NCBI RefSeq assembly: GCF_009769735.1
Contig: NZ_WSRO01000002.1
Location: forward strand, 2,678,001-2,742,000
Direction: 5' to 3'
Source: Streptomyces sp. BA2
GTDB taxonomy: Bacteria > Actinomycetota > Actinomycetes > Streptomycetales > Streptomycetaceae
DNA length: 64,000 bases
This document shows positions 28,030 through 36,161 of the stretch, piece after piece; the stretch's first letter is position 1; every line of letters begins with the position of its first letter. A program made the translations under genes and the position numbers. The notes under the pieces were generated by a model that was not told the origin of the DNA, made no database searches, and was given only the letters and a program-made list of their open reading frames with translations.

Positions 28030-28063
28030 AAGGCCCGCACCCCGGCTTCGGGGTGCGGGCCTT
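28030..28063. terminator. bidirectional terminator after livF
   Basis: Perfect 15-bp inverted repeat AAGGCCCGCACCCCG / CGGGGTGCGGGCCTT with a GCTT loop, between two convergent genes. Confidence 0.9.
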
Positions 28064-28091
28064 CTCGTATGCGTGTGTGAGCGAGCGGGGA

Positions 28092-28748
28092 CTACTGCCC
28101 CTTGGCCGCCTTCTTCTCGTCGGCGTCCTCGATGACCGCCTCCGCGACCTGCTGCATCGAAAGACGCCGGTCCATCGACGTCTTCTGGATCCAACGGAAC
28201 GCGGCGGGCTCCGTCAGGCCGTACTCCGTCTGCAGGATCGACTTCGCGCGGTCCACCAGCTTCCGCGTCTCCAGACGCAGGGTGAGGTCCGCGACCTCCT
28301 TCTCCAGCGTCTTCAGCTCCGTGAAACGCGAGACGGCCATCTCGATCGCCGGGACAACGTCGGTCTTGCTGAAGGGCTTCACGAGGTACGCCATCGCGCC
28401 CGCGTCCCTGGCCCGCTCGACCAGGTCACGCTGCGAGAACGCGGTCAGCATGAGCACCGGGGCGATGGACTCCTCGGCGATCTTCTCGGCCGCGGAGATG
28501 CCGTCCATGACGGGCATCTTCACGTCAAGGATCACCAGGTCCGGCTGGTGCTCGCGGGCCAGCTCGACGGCTTTCTCACCGTCACCGGCCTCACCGACGA
28601 CGGTGTAACCCTCTTCCTCGAGCATCTCCTTGAGGTCGAGCCGGATAAGAGCCTCGTCCTCGGCGATGACGACACGGGTCGTCAGCGGAGGCACGTGCGA
28701 CTTGTCGTCGTCATCGGCTACGGGCTGGGGCGACTCGGGGGAAGTCAC
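28092..28748 (-). CDS. pdtaR: ANTAR-domain response regulator (PdtaR-like)
   Basis: RNA-binding two-component response regulator of 218 residues. The receiver domain (about 24-140) has acidic residues in VVIAEDEAL, phospho-acceptor Asp75 in LVILDVKMP, Thr101 and Lys123 in LVKPF. The C-terminal ANTAR domain (about 148-205) contains RKLVDRAKSILQTEYGLTEP and AFRWIQKTSMDRR. Such proteins bind tandem hairpins in nascent mRNA and prevent termination; the partner kinase (PdtaS type) is not in the window. Which RNAs it controls here is unknown. Confidence 0.93.
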   Translation of the reverse strand: MTSPESPQPVADDDDKSHVPPLTTRVVIAEDEALIRLDLKEMLEEEGYTVVGEAGDGEKAVELAREHQPDLVILDVKMPVMDGISAAEKIAEESIAPVLMLTAFSQRDLVERARDAGAMAYLVKPFSKTDVVPAIEMAVSRFTELKTLEKEVADLTLRLETRKLVDRAKSILQTEYGLTEPAAFRWIQKTSMDRRLSMQQVAEAVIEDADEKKAAKGQ

Positions 28749-28848
28749 GGGGGCTCCTCGATCAGGGCTGGGGTGCAGCTCCCAAGAGCCTACCTAGCTG
28801 CGGTATGGTGGTTGGGCAGCGGGTCGGGGAGAACCTTCGATTCGTTAG

Positions 28849-28923
28849 GCCCCGGTAGTCCAATTGGCAGCAGACGAAGGTCTCAAACACCTTACAGTGT
28901 GGGTTCGAGTCCCACCCGGGGCA
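28849..28923 (+). tRNA. tRNA with CAA anticodon (Leu by anticodon) but class I body
   Basis: A complete cloverleaf of 75 nt. Acceptor arms GCCCCGG / CCGGGGC pair perfectly with discriminator A. The D stem is GTC / GAC; the anticodon stem is AAGGT / ACCTT with loop CTCAAAC, so the anticodon is CAA (28884-28886). The variable region is only five bases (ACAGT). The T arm is GTGGG-TTCGAGT-CCCAC. No CCA is encoded. CAA reads the Leu codon UUG, but bacterial tRNA-Leu normally has a long class II variable arm, which is missing here. A terminator hairpin with a T-run follows. Confidence 0.9.
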
Positions 28924-28928
28924 CTTTT

Positions 28929-28943
28929 CCTTGGATTCCAAGG
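28929..28943. promoter_or_regulatory. 15-bp perfect palindrome after the tRNA gene
   Basis: CCTTGGA-T-TCCAAGG, six bases past the tRNA 3' end. It might be a binding or recognition site for the neighbouring HTH-LAGLIDADG protein, or chance. Confidence 0.4.
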
Positions 28944-28954
28944 TCACCACCCGC

Positions 28955-28991
28955 AAGCGGATGTTCTCGTTCCCGTGAACATCCGCTTTTT
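28955..28991 (+). terminator. rho-independent terminator after the tRNA
   Basis: Perfect 12-bp stem AAGCGGATGTTC / GAACATCCGCTT with a 10-nt loop, followed by TTT (a run of five T with the stem). U-tracts are uncommon in this genome. Confidence 0.85.
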
Positions 28992-29029
28992 GCTGCTCGC
29001 CGCCATGATCAGGCGCACACAGTTGTGCC

Positions 29030-29818
29030 ATGAACTTCCACGGCACAGAGGTACGGCAGAAAGCCCTCACGCTGCTGCGAGGCGGCACGAAAAACGCGGA
29101 CGTTGCCCGCCAGCTGAATGTCCCGAGCGGCACCATCTCGTACTGGCGACATATGGACCGCGCCAAACGCGGAGAGTGTCCGGGAAAACACGACCCCAAG
29201 TGCCCGCAGTGCGACGGCTGCGATCTCGATAGGACGGCGTACTCCTACCTTCTGGGGCTCTACCTAGGAGACGGGCACATCATTCAGTACTCGGGGCACC
29301 GCACGCCCAGCCTCATGATCACCTGCACCGAGTCGTGGCCCGGGCTCATGGACGACTGCGAGCGAGCCATGCGCACCGTCTTCCCGGACAACTCCGTCTG
29401 CCGAGTGCGCAGAAAGGGGTGCAGCAACGTCAAGGTCTACTCGAACCACTTGTGGTGCATGTTCCCGCAACACGGAGCGGGCAAGAAGCACGAGCGTCGG
29501 ATCGCCCTCGAGCCCTGGCAACAGGAGATCGTCGACGCCCACCCCTGGGAGTTCGTCCGCGGCCTCATCCACTCCGACGGCTGCCGGAACCTCAACTGGA
29601 CGACCCGAATGGTCGGCGGGGAGCGCAAGCGCTACGAATACCCCAGGTACTGGTTCACCAATGTCTCGGACGACATCCGCAAGCTCTACACCGACACTCT
29701 CGACAAGCTCGGCGTCGAATGGAAGCACTGCACCCGCCACGGCAACCCCTACAACATCTCCGTCGCCCGCAGAGCCTCAGTAGCCCTCATGGACACCCAC
29801 GTAGGCCCCAAATACTGA
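29030..29818 (+). CDS. free-standing HTH-LAGLIDADG homing-endonuclease-like protein
   Basis: A 262-residue protein with three parts. Residues 8-40 look like a helix-turn-helix (ALTLLRGGTKNADVARQLNV then PSGTISYWR). Residues 50-64 hold four Cys (50, 58, 61, 64), a likely zinc knuckle. Residues 70-260 contain two LAGLIDADG-like motifs: YLLGLYLGDGHI with acidic Asp81, and FVRGLIHSDGCR with Asp183. Two motifs imply a monomeric pseudo-dimeric fold. It may be a mobile DNA endonuclease or a WhiA-like domesticated regulator; HTH fusion leaves both open. It follows an unusual tRNA by 106 bp and has no obvious ribosome binding site. Confidence 0.8.
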   Translation: MNFHGTEVRQKALTLLRGGTKNADVARQLNVPSGTISYWRHMDRAKRGECPGKHDPKCPQCDGCDLDRTAYSYLLGLYLGDGHIIQYSGHRTPSLMITCTESWPGLMDDCERAMRTVFPDNSVCRVRRKGCSNVKVYSNHLWCMFPQHGAGKKHERRIALEPWQQEIVDAHPWEFVRGLIHSDGCRNLNWTTRMVGGERKRYEYPRYWFTNVSDDIRKLYTDTLDKLGVEWKHCTRHGNPYNISVARRASVALMDTHVGPKY

Positions 29819-29937
29819 CCCACCCCACGCCCACGCAATAGGACACGTCACACCCCTCCCCCGGCCTCCCTGGGAGTTGCCCCAAATCCACGGCGAACCC
29901 TTGCCCCGCCCAGTACCCCGCTGCGATCTTCGGCCCC

Positions 29938-31842
29938 ATGACTCCCCTGAACAGGCGCAGCTTCGTCGCCGCTGCCGCGGGTGCCGCCGCGGCGGCCGTG
30001 GCCATGAATCCCCAGACCGCGTCCGCGATCGACCGCGAAGGCACCCGCAGTGGTGGTGACGACTTCGCCGACGCCGACAAGGGGTTCATCGCCGCCCTCA
30101 CTCCGGGAGTGGTGAAGAACGCCAAGGGCCAGGTCGTCTGGGACAGCGACGCGTACGGCTTCCTGAACCAAGACGCCCCCAAGACCGCGCACAAGAGCCT
30201 GTGGCGCCAGTCGCAGCTCGTGGCGAAGCAGGGGCTCTACAAGGTCACGGACCGTGTTTACCAGGTGCGTGGCCTCGATCTGTCGAACATGACGCTCGTC
30301 GAGGGTGACACCGGTGTCGTCGTCATCGATCCGCTGATCTCGGCGGAGACCGCTGCCGCCGCGCTCAAGCTCTACCGCGAGCACCGCGGTCCCAAGAAGG
30401 TCACCGGGCTCATCTACACGCATCCGCACGTCGATCACTTCGGCGGCTGCCGTGGGGTGCTGCCTGATGGCGCGGGTGACGTGCCGATCCTCGCTCCCGA
30501 CGGTTTCATGGAGCACGCCGTATCCGAGAACGTCTACGCCGGGACTGCGATGCAGCGGCGCTCCGGGTACATGTACGGGGCGCTGCTCCCGAAGTCCCCT
30601 GCGGGGCAAATCGGTTGCGGTCTCGGGCAGACCGTTTCGGTGGGGTCGATCGGGTTGATTCCGCCTACCAAGGACATCACCGAGACCGGTCAGGTCGAGA
30701 CCGTGGACGGGGTGCGGTTCGAGTTTCAGATGACGCCGGGGACCGAGGCGCCCGCTGAGATGAACTTCGTTCTTCCCGAGCTGCGTGCCGTCTGCATGGC
30801 GGAGAACGCGACGCACACGATGCACAACATCATCACGTTGCGTGGTGCGCAGGTGCGGGATGCCCGGCAGTGGGCGCGCTACCTCAACGAGTCCGTGGTG
30901 TTGTTCGGCGGGCGGGTCGATGTCGCCTTCGCCTCGCATCACTGGCCTACGTGGGGTGGCGACACCATCGTCGAGCTGCTTGAGCAGCAGCGGGACCTGT
31001 ACGCGTACATGCATGATCAGACGCTGCGGATGATCAATTCAGGGATGACCGGGCGGGAGATCGCCGAGGAGATCGAGTTGCCTCCCGCGCTTGCCGGCGT
31101 ATGGGCGAATCGTGGTTACTACGGGTCGCTCAGCCATAACGTGAAGGGCATTTATCAGCGGTACATGGGGTGGTTCGACGGCAACCCGGCGCATCTGTGG
31201 GAGCACCCTCCCGTCGCGGAGGCCAAGCGGTACGTCAAGGCCATGGGTGGGCGTACGGCGACGGTTGCCAAGGCCAAGGCGTTCGCGAAGGGCGGTGATC
31301 TGCGGTTCGCGGTGACGTTGCTCAATCATGTCGTGTTCGCGGACCCCGGGCACAAGGCCGCCAAGTTCGAACTCGCCAAGCTCTACACGAAGTTGGGGCA
31401 GGCCTCGGAGAATGCCGTGTGGCGGAACTTCTATCTGATGGGCGCCCAGGAACTTCGCGAAGGCGTGCGGGGCACCCCCACCTCCGTCGCGAGTGCCGAC
31501 ATGTTGATGGCCCTCTCCGTGGATCAGTTGATCGATTCCGTGGCGATCCGCGTGAACGGCCCGAAGGCGTGGGATCTGAAGCTGCGGATGGACTGGAGTC
31601 TTCCGGCGCTGGGCAAGGTGTGGCATCTGACCTTGCGCAACGGCGTGTTGACCTACCGCAGCGACGCGAAGAGGGACCCGGACGCGGGTGTCACGCTGAC
31701 GATGACCAAGCCCCAGTTGCTCGCGTTGCTGGGCGGCAAGGGGCTTGGTGACATCGAGGTGGAGGGCGACGCGTCGCTCCTGGCCCGGCTGCTCGGCGTC
31801 GTGGACAAGCCGGATCCGGATTTCGCGATCGTGACGCCGTAG
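29938..31842 (+). CDS. Tat-exported MBL-fold alkyl sulfatase-like hydrolase
   Basis: Predicted linear alkylsulfatase of the SdsA1/BDS1 type, 634 residues, which hydrolyses alkyl sulfate esters. The N-terminus is a Tat signal (NRRSFVAAAAG, cleavage near residue 30). The metallo-beta-lactamase core contains YTHPHVDHFGGCRGV with His162, His164, Asp166 and His167, followed by LPELRAVCMAENATHTMHN. A helical dimerisation domain comes next, and a C-terminal SCP2-like domain from about 520. Export suggests action on environmental sulfate esters. It converges with pyruvate kinase, with only 3 bp between stops. Confidence 0.87.
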   Translation: MTPLNRRSFVAAAAGAAAAAVAMNPQTASAIDREGTRSGGDDFADADKGFIAALTPGVVKNAKGQVVWDSDAYGFLNQDAPKTAHKSLWRQSQLVAKQGLYKVTDRVYQVRGLDLSNMTLVEGDTGVVVIDPLISAETAAAALKLYREHRGPKKVTGLIYTHPHVDHFGGCRGVLPDGAGDVPILAPDGFMEHAVSENVYAGTAMQRRSGYMYGALLPKSPAGQIGCGLGQTVSVGSIGLIPPTKDITETGQVETVDGVRFEFQMTPGTEAPAEMNFVLPELRAVCMAENATHTMHNIITLRGAQVRDARQWARYLNESVVLFGGRVDVAFASHHWPTWGGDTIVELLEQQRDLYAYMHDQTLRMINSGMTGREIAEEIELPPALAGVWANRGYYGSLSHNVKGIYQRYMGWFDGNPAHLWEHPPVAEAKRYVKAMGGRTATVAKAKAFAKGGDLRFAVTLLNHVVFADPGHKAAKFELAKLYTKLGQASENAVWRNFYLMGAQELREGVRGTPTSVASADMLMALSVDQLIDSVAIRVNGPKAWDLKLRMDWSLPALGKVWHLTLRNGVLTYRSDAKRDPDAGVTLTMTKPQLLALLGGKGLGDIEVEGDASLLARLLGVVDKPDPDFAIVTP

Positions 31843-31845
31843 GTG

Positions 31846-33282
31846 CTACTGGGTGCTGTCGTCCTCGCCGATGTGGTGGATGCGTACGAGGTTGGTGGAG
31901 CCGGCGACTCCGGGTGGGGAGCCCGCGGTGATGACCACGACGTCGCCCTTCTCGCAGCGTCCGTACTTGAGGAGCAGCTCGTCGACCTGGCGGACCATGG
32001 CGTCGGTGGATTCGACGTGCGGGCCGAGGAAGGTCTCCACGCCCCAGGTGAGGTTCAGCTGGGAGCGCGTCGCTCGGTCGGGGGTGAAGGCGAGGAGCGG
32101 GATGGGTGAGCGGTAGCGGGAGAGGCGGCGGACGGTGTCGCCGGACTGGGTGAAGGCGACGAGGAATTTCGCGCCGAGGAAGTCGCCCATTTCGGCGGCG
32201 GCGCGGGCGACGGCGCCGGCCTGGGTGCGGGGCTTGTTGCGCTCGGTCAGGGGCGGGAGGCCCTTGGCGAGGATGTCTTCCTCGGCGGCTTCGACGATGC
32301 GGGCCATCGTGCGGACGGTCTCGATGGGGTATTTACCGACGCTGGTTTCGCCGGAGAGCATCACCGCGTCCGTGCCGTCGATGACGGCGTTGGCGACGTC
32401 GGAGGCCTCGGCGCGCGTGGGGCGGGAGTTGTCGATCATCGAGTCGAGCATCTGGGTGGCGACGATGACCGGCTTCGCGTTCCGCTTGGCGAGTTTGATG
32501 GCGCGCTTCTGGACGATCGGCACTTGTTCGAGGGGCATCTCGACGCCGAGGTCGCCGCGGGCGACCATGATCGCGTCGAAGGCGGCGACGATGTCGTCGA
32601 TGTTCTCGACGGCCTGCGGCTTTTCGACCTTGGCGATGACGGGGAGGCGGCGGCCTTCCTCGTCCATGATGCGGTGGACGTCTTCGATGTCGCGGCCGCT
32701 GCGGACGAAGGACAGGGCGATGACGTCGAATCCTGAACGCAGGGCCCAGCGCAGGTCGGCCTGGTCCTTCTCGGAGAGGGCGGGGACGGATACGGCGACG
32801 CCGGGGAGGTTGAGTCCCTTGTGGTCGGAGACCATGCCGCCTTCGACGACGGTGGTGGTGACGCGGGGCCCGTCGACCGCTGTGACCTCCAGGGTCACTT
32901 TGCCGTCGTCGACGAGGATGCGTTCGCCGGGGGTGACGTCCTGGGCGAGGCCGTCGTAGGTGGTGCCGCAGGTCTGGCGGTCGCCCTCGACGCCTTCTTC
33001 GACGGTGATGGTGAACTCGTCGCCCCGTTCAAGGAGTACGGGTCCTTCGCTGAAGCGGCCGAGGCGGATCTTCGGGCCTTGAAGGTCGGCGAGGACGCCG
33101 ACGCTGCGGCCTGTCTCGTCGGATGCCTTCCGTACGCGCTGGTAGCGCTCCTCGTGTTCGGCGTAGGTGCCGTGGCTGAGGTTGAAGCGGGCTACGTCCA
33201 TTCCGGCTTCGACCAGTGCCTTGATCTGGTCGTACGAGTCGGTGGCGGGGCCCAGGGTGCAGACGATTTTTGCTCGGCGCAT
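31846..33282 (-). CDS. pyk: pyruvate kinase
   Basis: Converts phosphoenolpyruvate and ADP to pyruvate and ATP in glycolysis, 478 residues. It begins MRRAKIVCTLGPATDSYDQI. VARFNLSHGTYAEHEERYQR, the active-site signature IPVIAKVEKPQAVENIDDI-like region (VIAKVEKPQAVENID), MVARGDLGVEMPLEQVP and ATQMLDSMIDNSRPTRAE are all present. Streptomycetes usually carry two pyruvate kinases; which paralogue this is cannot be told here. The upstream 165-bp gap holds the terminator of the SIMPL gene. Confidence 0.96.
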   Translation of the reverse strand: MRRAKIVCTLGPATDSYDQIKALVEAGMDVARFNLSHGTYAEHEERYQRVRKASDETGRSVGVLADLQGPKIRLGRFSEGPVLLERGDEFTITVEEGVEGDRQTCGTTYDGLAQDVTPGERILVDDGKVTLEVTAVDGPRVTTTVVEGGMVSDHKGLNLPGVAVSVPALSEKDQADLRWALRSGFDVIALSFVRSGRDIEDVHRIMDEEGRRLPVIAKVEKPQAVENIDDIVAAFDAIMVARGDLGVEMPLEQVPIVQKRAIKLAKRNAKPVIVATQMLDSMIDNSRPTRAEASDVANAVIDGTDAVMLSGETSVGKYPIETVRTMARIVEAAEEDILAKGLPPLTERNKPRTQAGAVARAAAEMGDFLGAKFLVAFTQSGDTVRRLSRYRSPIPLLAFTPDRATRSQLNLTWGVETFLGPHVESTDAMVRQVDELLLKYGRCEKGDVVVITAGSPPGVAGSTNLVRIHHIGEDDSTQ

Positions 33283-33378
33283 GCTTCGAGCCTAGGCCTT
33301 ACCGACGGGTAGAGAATTGGCTGGGCATGACTACTCAACAACCTTTGCGTGAAGGGTTATTGACAAGTGTTGAATTGT

Positions 33379-33418
33379 GCGGGGCGCTGCTCTGATGAGC
33401 GATTTACGGGCGCCCCGC
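33379..33418 (-). terminator. terminator after the SIMPL gene
   Basis: A 9-bp stem GCGGGGCGC / GCGCCCCGC enclosing a second small hairpin (GCTC-TGAT-GAGC), 30 bp past the stop at 33448. Confidence 0.7.
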
Positions 33419-33447
33419 GGCGTAAAGCACGTAAAGCCCTTGTGTGA

Positions 33448-34173
33448 CTACAGCTGCGGCGGTGTCATCGTGAAGCGCGCGTTGACCTGTGCGTAGACGT
33501 GTTGTCGCTGGGGTTCGAGGTCGAGGGGGGCGGCTTCCTGGGCCATGTCGGCCGCGCCGCCGTACGCGACGGTGCGCATGGCGGGTGTCGGGCCGCCGTA
33601 GCCGTAGGGCTGGGCGTTCTCGGCGCCGATGTCGGCGAGCTCGACGAGGGCGGCGAGCGAGGTACCCAGTGCGTCCGCGTATTCCCTGCCTCGCTGCACG
33701 GCTTCCCTGACCGCCTGCTGTCGGGCTTCGCGGTGGGTGGGCGAGTCGGGGCGCAGGGCCCAGTAGGGGCCGTCGACGCGGGTCAGTTCGAGGTCGGCGA
33801 GGCGTGTGGTGAGTTCGCCGAGGGCGGTGAAGTCGGTGAGTTCGGCTGTGATGTGGACCCGGCCGTGGTAGGCGCGGACGCGTTCGCCGCGGCCGTGTTT
33901 GGTGAGTTCGGGGCTGATGGAGAAGGCGCCGGTCTCCAGTGTTTCGACGGATTCGCCGTAGGTCTTCACGAGGTCGATGACGGTGGCGTTGCGGTGTGTC
34001 AGGTCGTTGAGGGCGTCGCGCCGGTCGGTGCCGCGTGCGCTGACGGTGATGCCGATGCGGGCGATCTCGGGGTCGACTTCGAGGTGTGCTTCGCCTTTGA
34101 CGGCCAGGCGCGGGGCGTCGGGGGTGCCGTAGGGGGGCGGGGTGGGGGTGGTCTCGGGGGTGGTCTCGTCCAT
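33448..34173 (-). CDS. SIMPL-domain protein
   Basis: A 241-residue protein of the SIMPL (DUF541) family, mostly of unknown function. The N-terminal LAVKGEAHLEVDPEIARIGITV and the C-terminal GGAADMAQEAAPLDLEPQRQ followed by VYAQVNARF are typical strands of the fold. No signal peptide is seen, so it is probably cytoplasmic, unlike many periplasmic family members. The ATG at 34173 (MDETTPETTPTPPPYG) is chosen over an upstream frame start at 34236 whose sequence looks non-coding. Confidence 0.82.
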   Translation of the reverse strand: MDETTPETTPTPPPYGTPDAPRLAVKGEAHLEVDPEIARIGITVSARGTDRRDALNDLTHRNATVIDLVKTYGESVETLETGAFSISPELTKHGRGERVRAYHGRVHITAELTDFTALGELTTRLADLELTRVDGPYWALRPDSPTHREARQQAVREAVQRGREYADALGTSLAALVELADIGAENAQPYGYGGPTPAMRTVAYGGAADMAQEAAPLDLEPQRQHVYAQVNARFTMTPPQL

Positions 34174-34346
34174 GCGGCCACTCTCGCACTGGGGGGCGGC
34201 AGCGGACAGCCATCGGACGCGGCACCGGACAGTCATCGGATCGAAACCTGCGGGGTCTGTTGCCGGTGGGGTGGTCGGGGTCAGAATCTACGCGCGTTAT
34301 CTACGCGCGTTACATCGGTCGACCAGAGGTCCAAGGGGAGTATGAA

Positions 34347-36152
34347 ATGCCGCTGAACCGCCGGAAGTTCCTGGGCAAGTCCGCCGTCGCCACGGGCGTG
34401 GCGCTCGCGGGAGGCGTGGCTGCCGCGCCCTCCGTGTCGGCGCAGGCGCCCGGGGAGCCCGCCAAGCGGAAGAAGCGGTACTCGTTCACCGTCATGGGCA
34501 CGACGGACCTGCACGGCAATGTCTTCAACTGGGACTACTTCACGGACAAGGAGTTCGACGACAAGGACCACAACGACGTGGGTCTGGCGAAGATCTCCAC
34601 GCTCGTGAACGAGATCCGCGAGGAGAGAGGCCGCCGCAACACGCTTCTCATCGATGCGGGCGACACCATTCAGGGCACCCAACTCTCTTATTACTACGCC
34701 AAGATCGACCCGATCACCGCCGCGCACGGCCCGGTCCATCCGATGGCGCAGGCGATGAACAGCATCGGCTACGACGCCGCGGCGCTCGGAAATCACGAGT
34801 TCAATTACGGCATTCCCGTGCTGCGGAAGTTCGAGGAGCAGTGCGATTTTCCGCTGCTCGGCGCCAACGCCCTCGACGCGAAGACGCAGAGGCCCGCTTT
34901 CCCGCCGTACTTCATGAAGCGTCTGCGCACCCCGCACGGCCGTGACGTGAAGGTGGCGGTTCTGGGCCTGACGAATCCCGGTATCGCGATCTGGGACAAG
35001 GCGAACGTCCAGGGCAAGATGACGTTTCCGGGCCTTGAGGAGCAGGCGGCGAAGTGGGTGCCGAAGCTGCGTTCCATGGGCGCGGACGTCGTGATCGTCT
35101 CGGCGCACTCCGGCTCCAGCGGCACGTCCTCGTACGGTGATCAGCTCCCGTACATCGAGAACGCGGCGGGTCTGGTGGCCGAGCAGGTGCCCGGCATCGA
35201 CGCGATCCTGGTCGGGCACGCGCACACGGAGATCGCCGAGTACTTCGTGGAGAACAAGGAGACCGGAAAGAAGGTCGTCCTTTCCGAGCCGCTGAAGTGG
35301 GGCCAGCGCCTGACGCTTTTCGACTTCGACCTGGTGTGGGCCAAGGGCCGCTGGACGGTGGAGAAGGTCGGTGCGAAGGTCCTCAACTCCAATACGGCGG
35401 CGGAGGACAGGAAGGTCACCCGGCTCCTCGCCGATGAGCACAAGAAGGTCGTCGCGTACGTCAACCAGGTCATCGGTACGTCGACGCAGGCGATGAGCGC
35501 GGCCGAAGGCCCGTACAAGGATGTCGCGATCATCGATCTGATCAGCCATGTCCAGGCGGAGACGGTCAAGGAGGCGCTGAAGGGCGGTCAGTACGCGGCG
35601 CTTCCCGTGCTCTCGCAGGCTTCGTGTTTCTCGCGTACGGCGGGCGTCCCGGCGGGCGAGGTGACGATCAAGGACGCGGCGGGGCTCTACCCGTTCGAGA
35701 ACACGCTTGAGGCGCGGCTCGTCACGGGCGCGCAGCTCAAGGAGTACCTGGAGTTCTCGGCGCGCTACTACGTGCAGACGGCGGCCGGTGCCCCGGTGGA
35801 CCCGGCGAAGCTGACGAACGCGGACAAGATCCCGGACTACAACTACGACGCGCTGTACGGCGTGACGTACGAGATCGACATCGCCAAGCCCGCGGGTTCG
35901 CGCATCGCGAAGCTGAGCTTCGACGGCAAGGACATCGACCCGAAGGCCGAGTTCGTGCTGGCGGTCAACAACTACCGTGCGAGCGGCGGCGGGAATTTCC
36001 CGCACGTGGCGGGTGCCAAGCAGCTGTGGGCGAACTCGGACGAGATCCGCAACACGATCATCCAGTGGGTGCGGGCGAAGGGGACGGTGGACCCGGGCCA
36101 GTTCGCGTCGGTGGACTGGAAGCTGACCCGGGACGGTACGCCCGTCTTCTAG
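34347..36152 (+). CDS. Tat-exported 5'-nucleotidase / metallophosphatase
   Basis: Secreted bifunctional phosphatase of the 5'-nucleotidase/2',3'-cyclic phosphodiesterase family, 601 residues. The Tat signal is NRRKFLGKSAVATGVALAGG. The metallophosphatase domain has MGTTDLHGNVFNWDYF, GNHEFNYG and VGHAHTEIAEYF as metal ligands. The C-terminal 5'-nucleotidase domain (about 360-590) contains SCFSRTAGVPAGEVTIKDA and YPFENTLEARLVTGAQLKEY. It probably releases nucleosides and phosphate from extracellular nucleotides. ATG at 34347 follows AAGGGGAG. Confidence 0.92.
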   Translation: MPLNRRKFLGKSAVATGVALAGGVAAAPSVSAQAPGEPAKRKKRYSFTVMGTTDLHGNVFNWDYFTDKEFDDKDHNDVGLAKISTLVNEIREERGRRNTLLIDAGDTIQGTQLSYYYAKIDPITAAHGPVHPMAQAMNSIGYDAAALGNHEFNYGIPVLRKFEEQCDFPLLGANALDAKTQRPAFPPYFMKRLRTPHGRDVKVAVLGLTNPGIAIWDKANVQGKMTFPGLEEQAAKWVPKLRSMGADVVIVSAHSGSSGTSSYGDQLPYIENAAGLVAEQVPGIDAILVGHAHTEIAEYFVENKETGKKVVLSEPLKWGQRLTLFDFDLVWAKGRWTVEKVGAKVLNSNTAAEDRKVTRLLADEHKKVVAYVNQVIGTSTQAMSAAEGPYKDVAIIDLISHVQAETVKEALKGGQYAALPVLSQASCFSRTAGVPAGEVTIKDAAGLYPFENTLEARLVTGAQLKEYLEFSARYYVQTAAGAPVDPAKLTNADKIPDYNYDALYGVTYEIDIAKPAGSRIAKLSFDGKDIDPKAEFVLAVNNYRASGGGNFPHVAGAKQLWANSDEIRNTIIQWVRAKGTVDPGQFASVDWKLTRDGTPVF

Positions 36153-36161
36153 GCCTGCCTG

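Noticed and set aside
28849..29818. Integrated element at the tRNA gene
   Set aside because: No integrase, excisionase or repeat of the tRNA 3' end occurs within the window, and the following genes are ordinary chromosomal ones.
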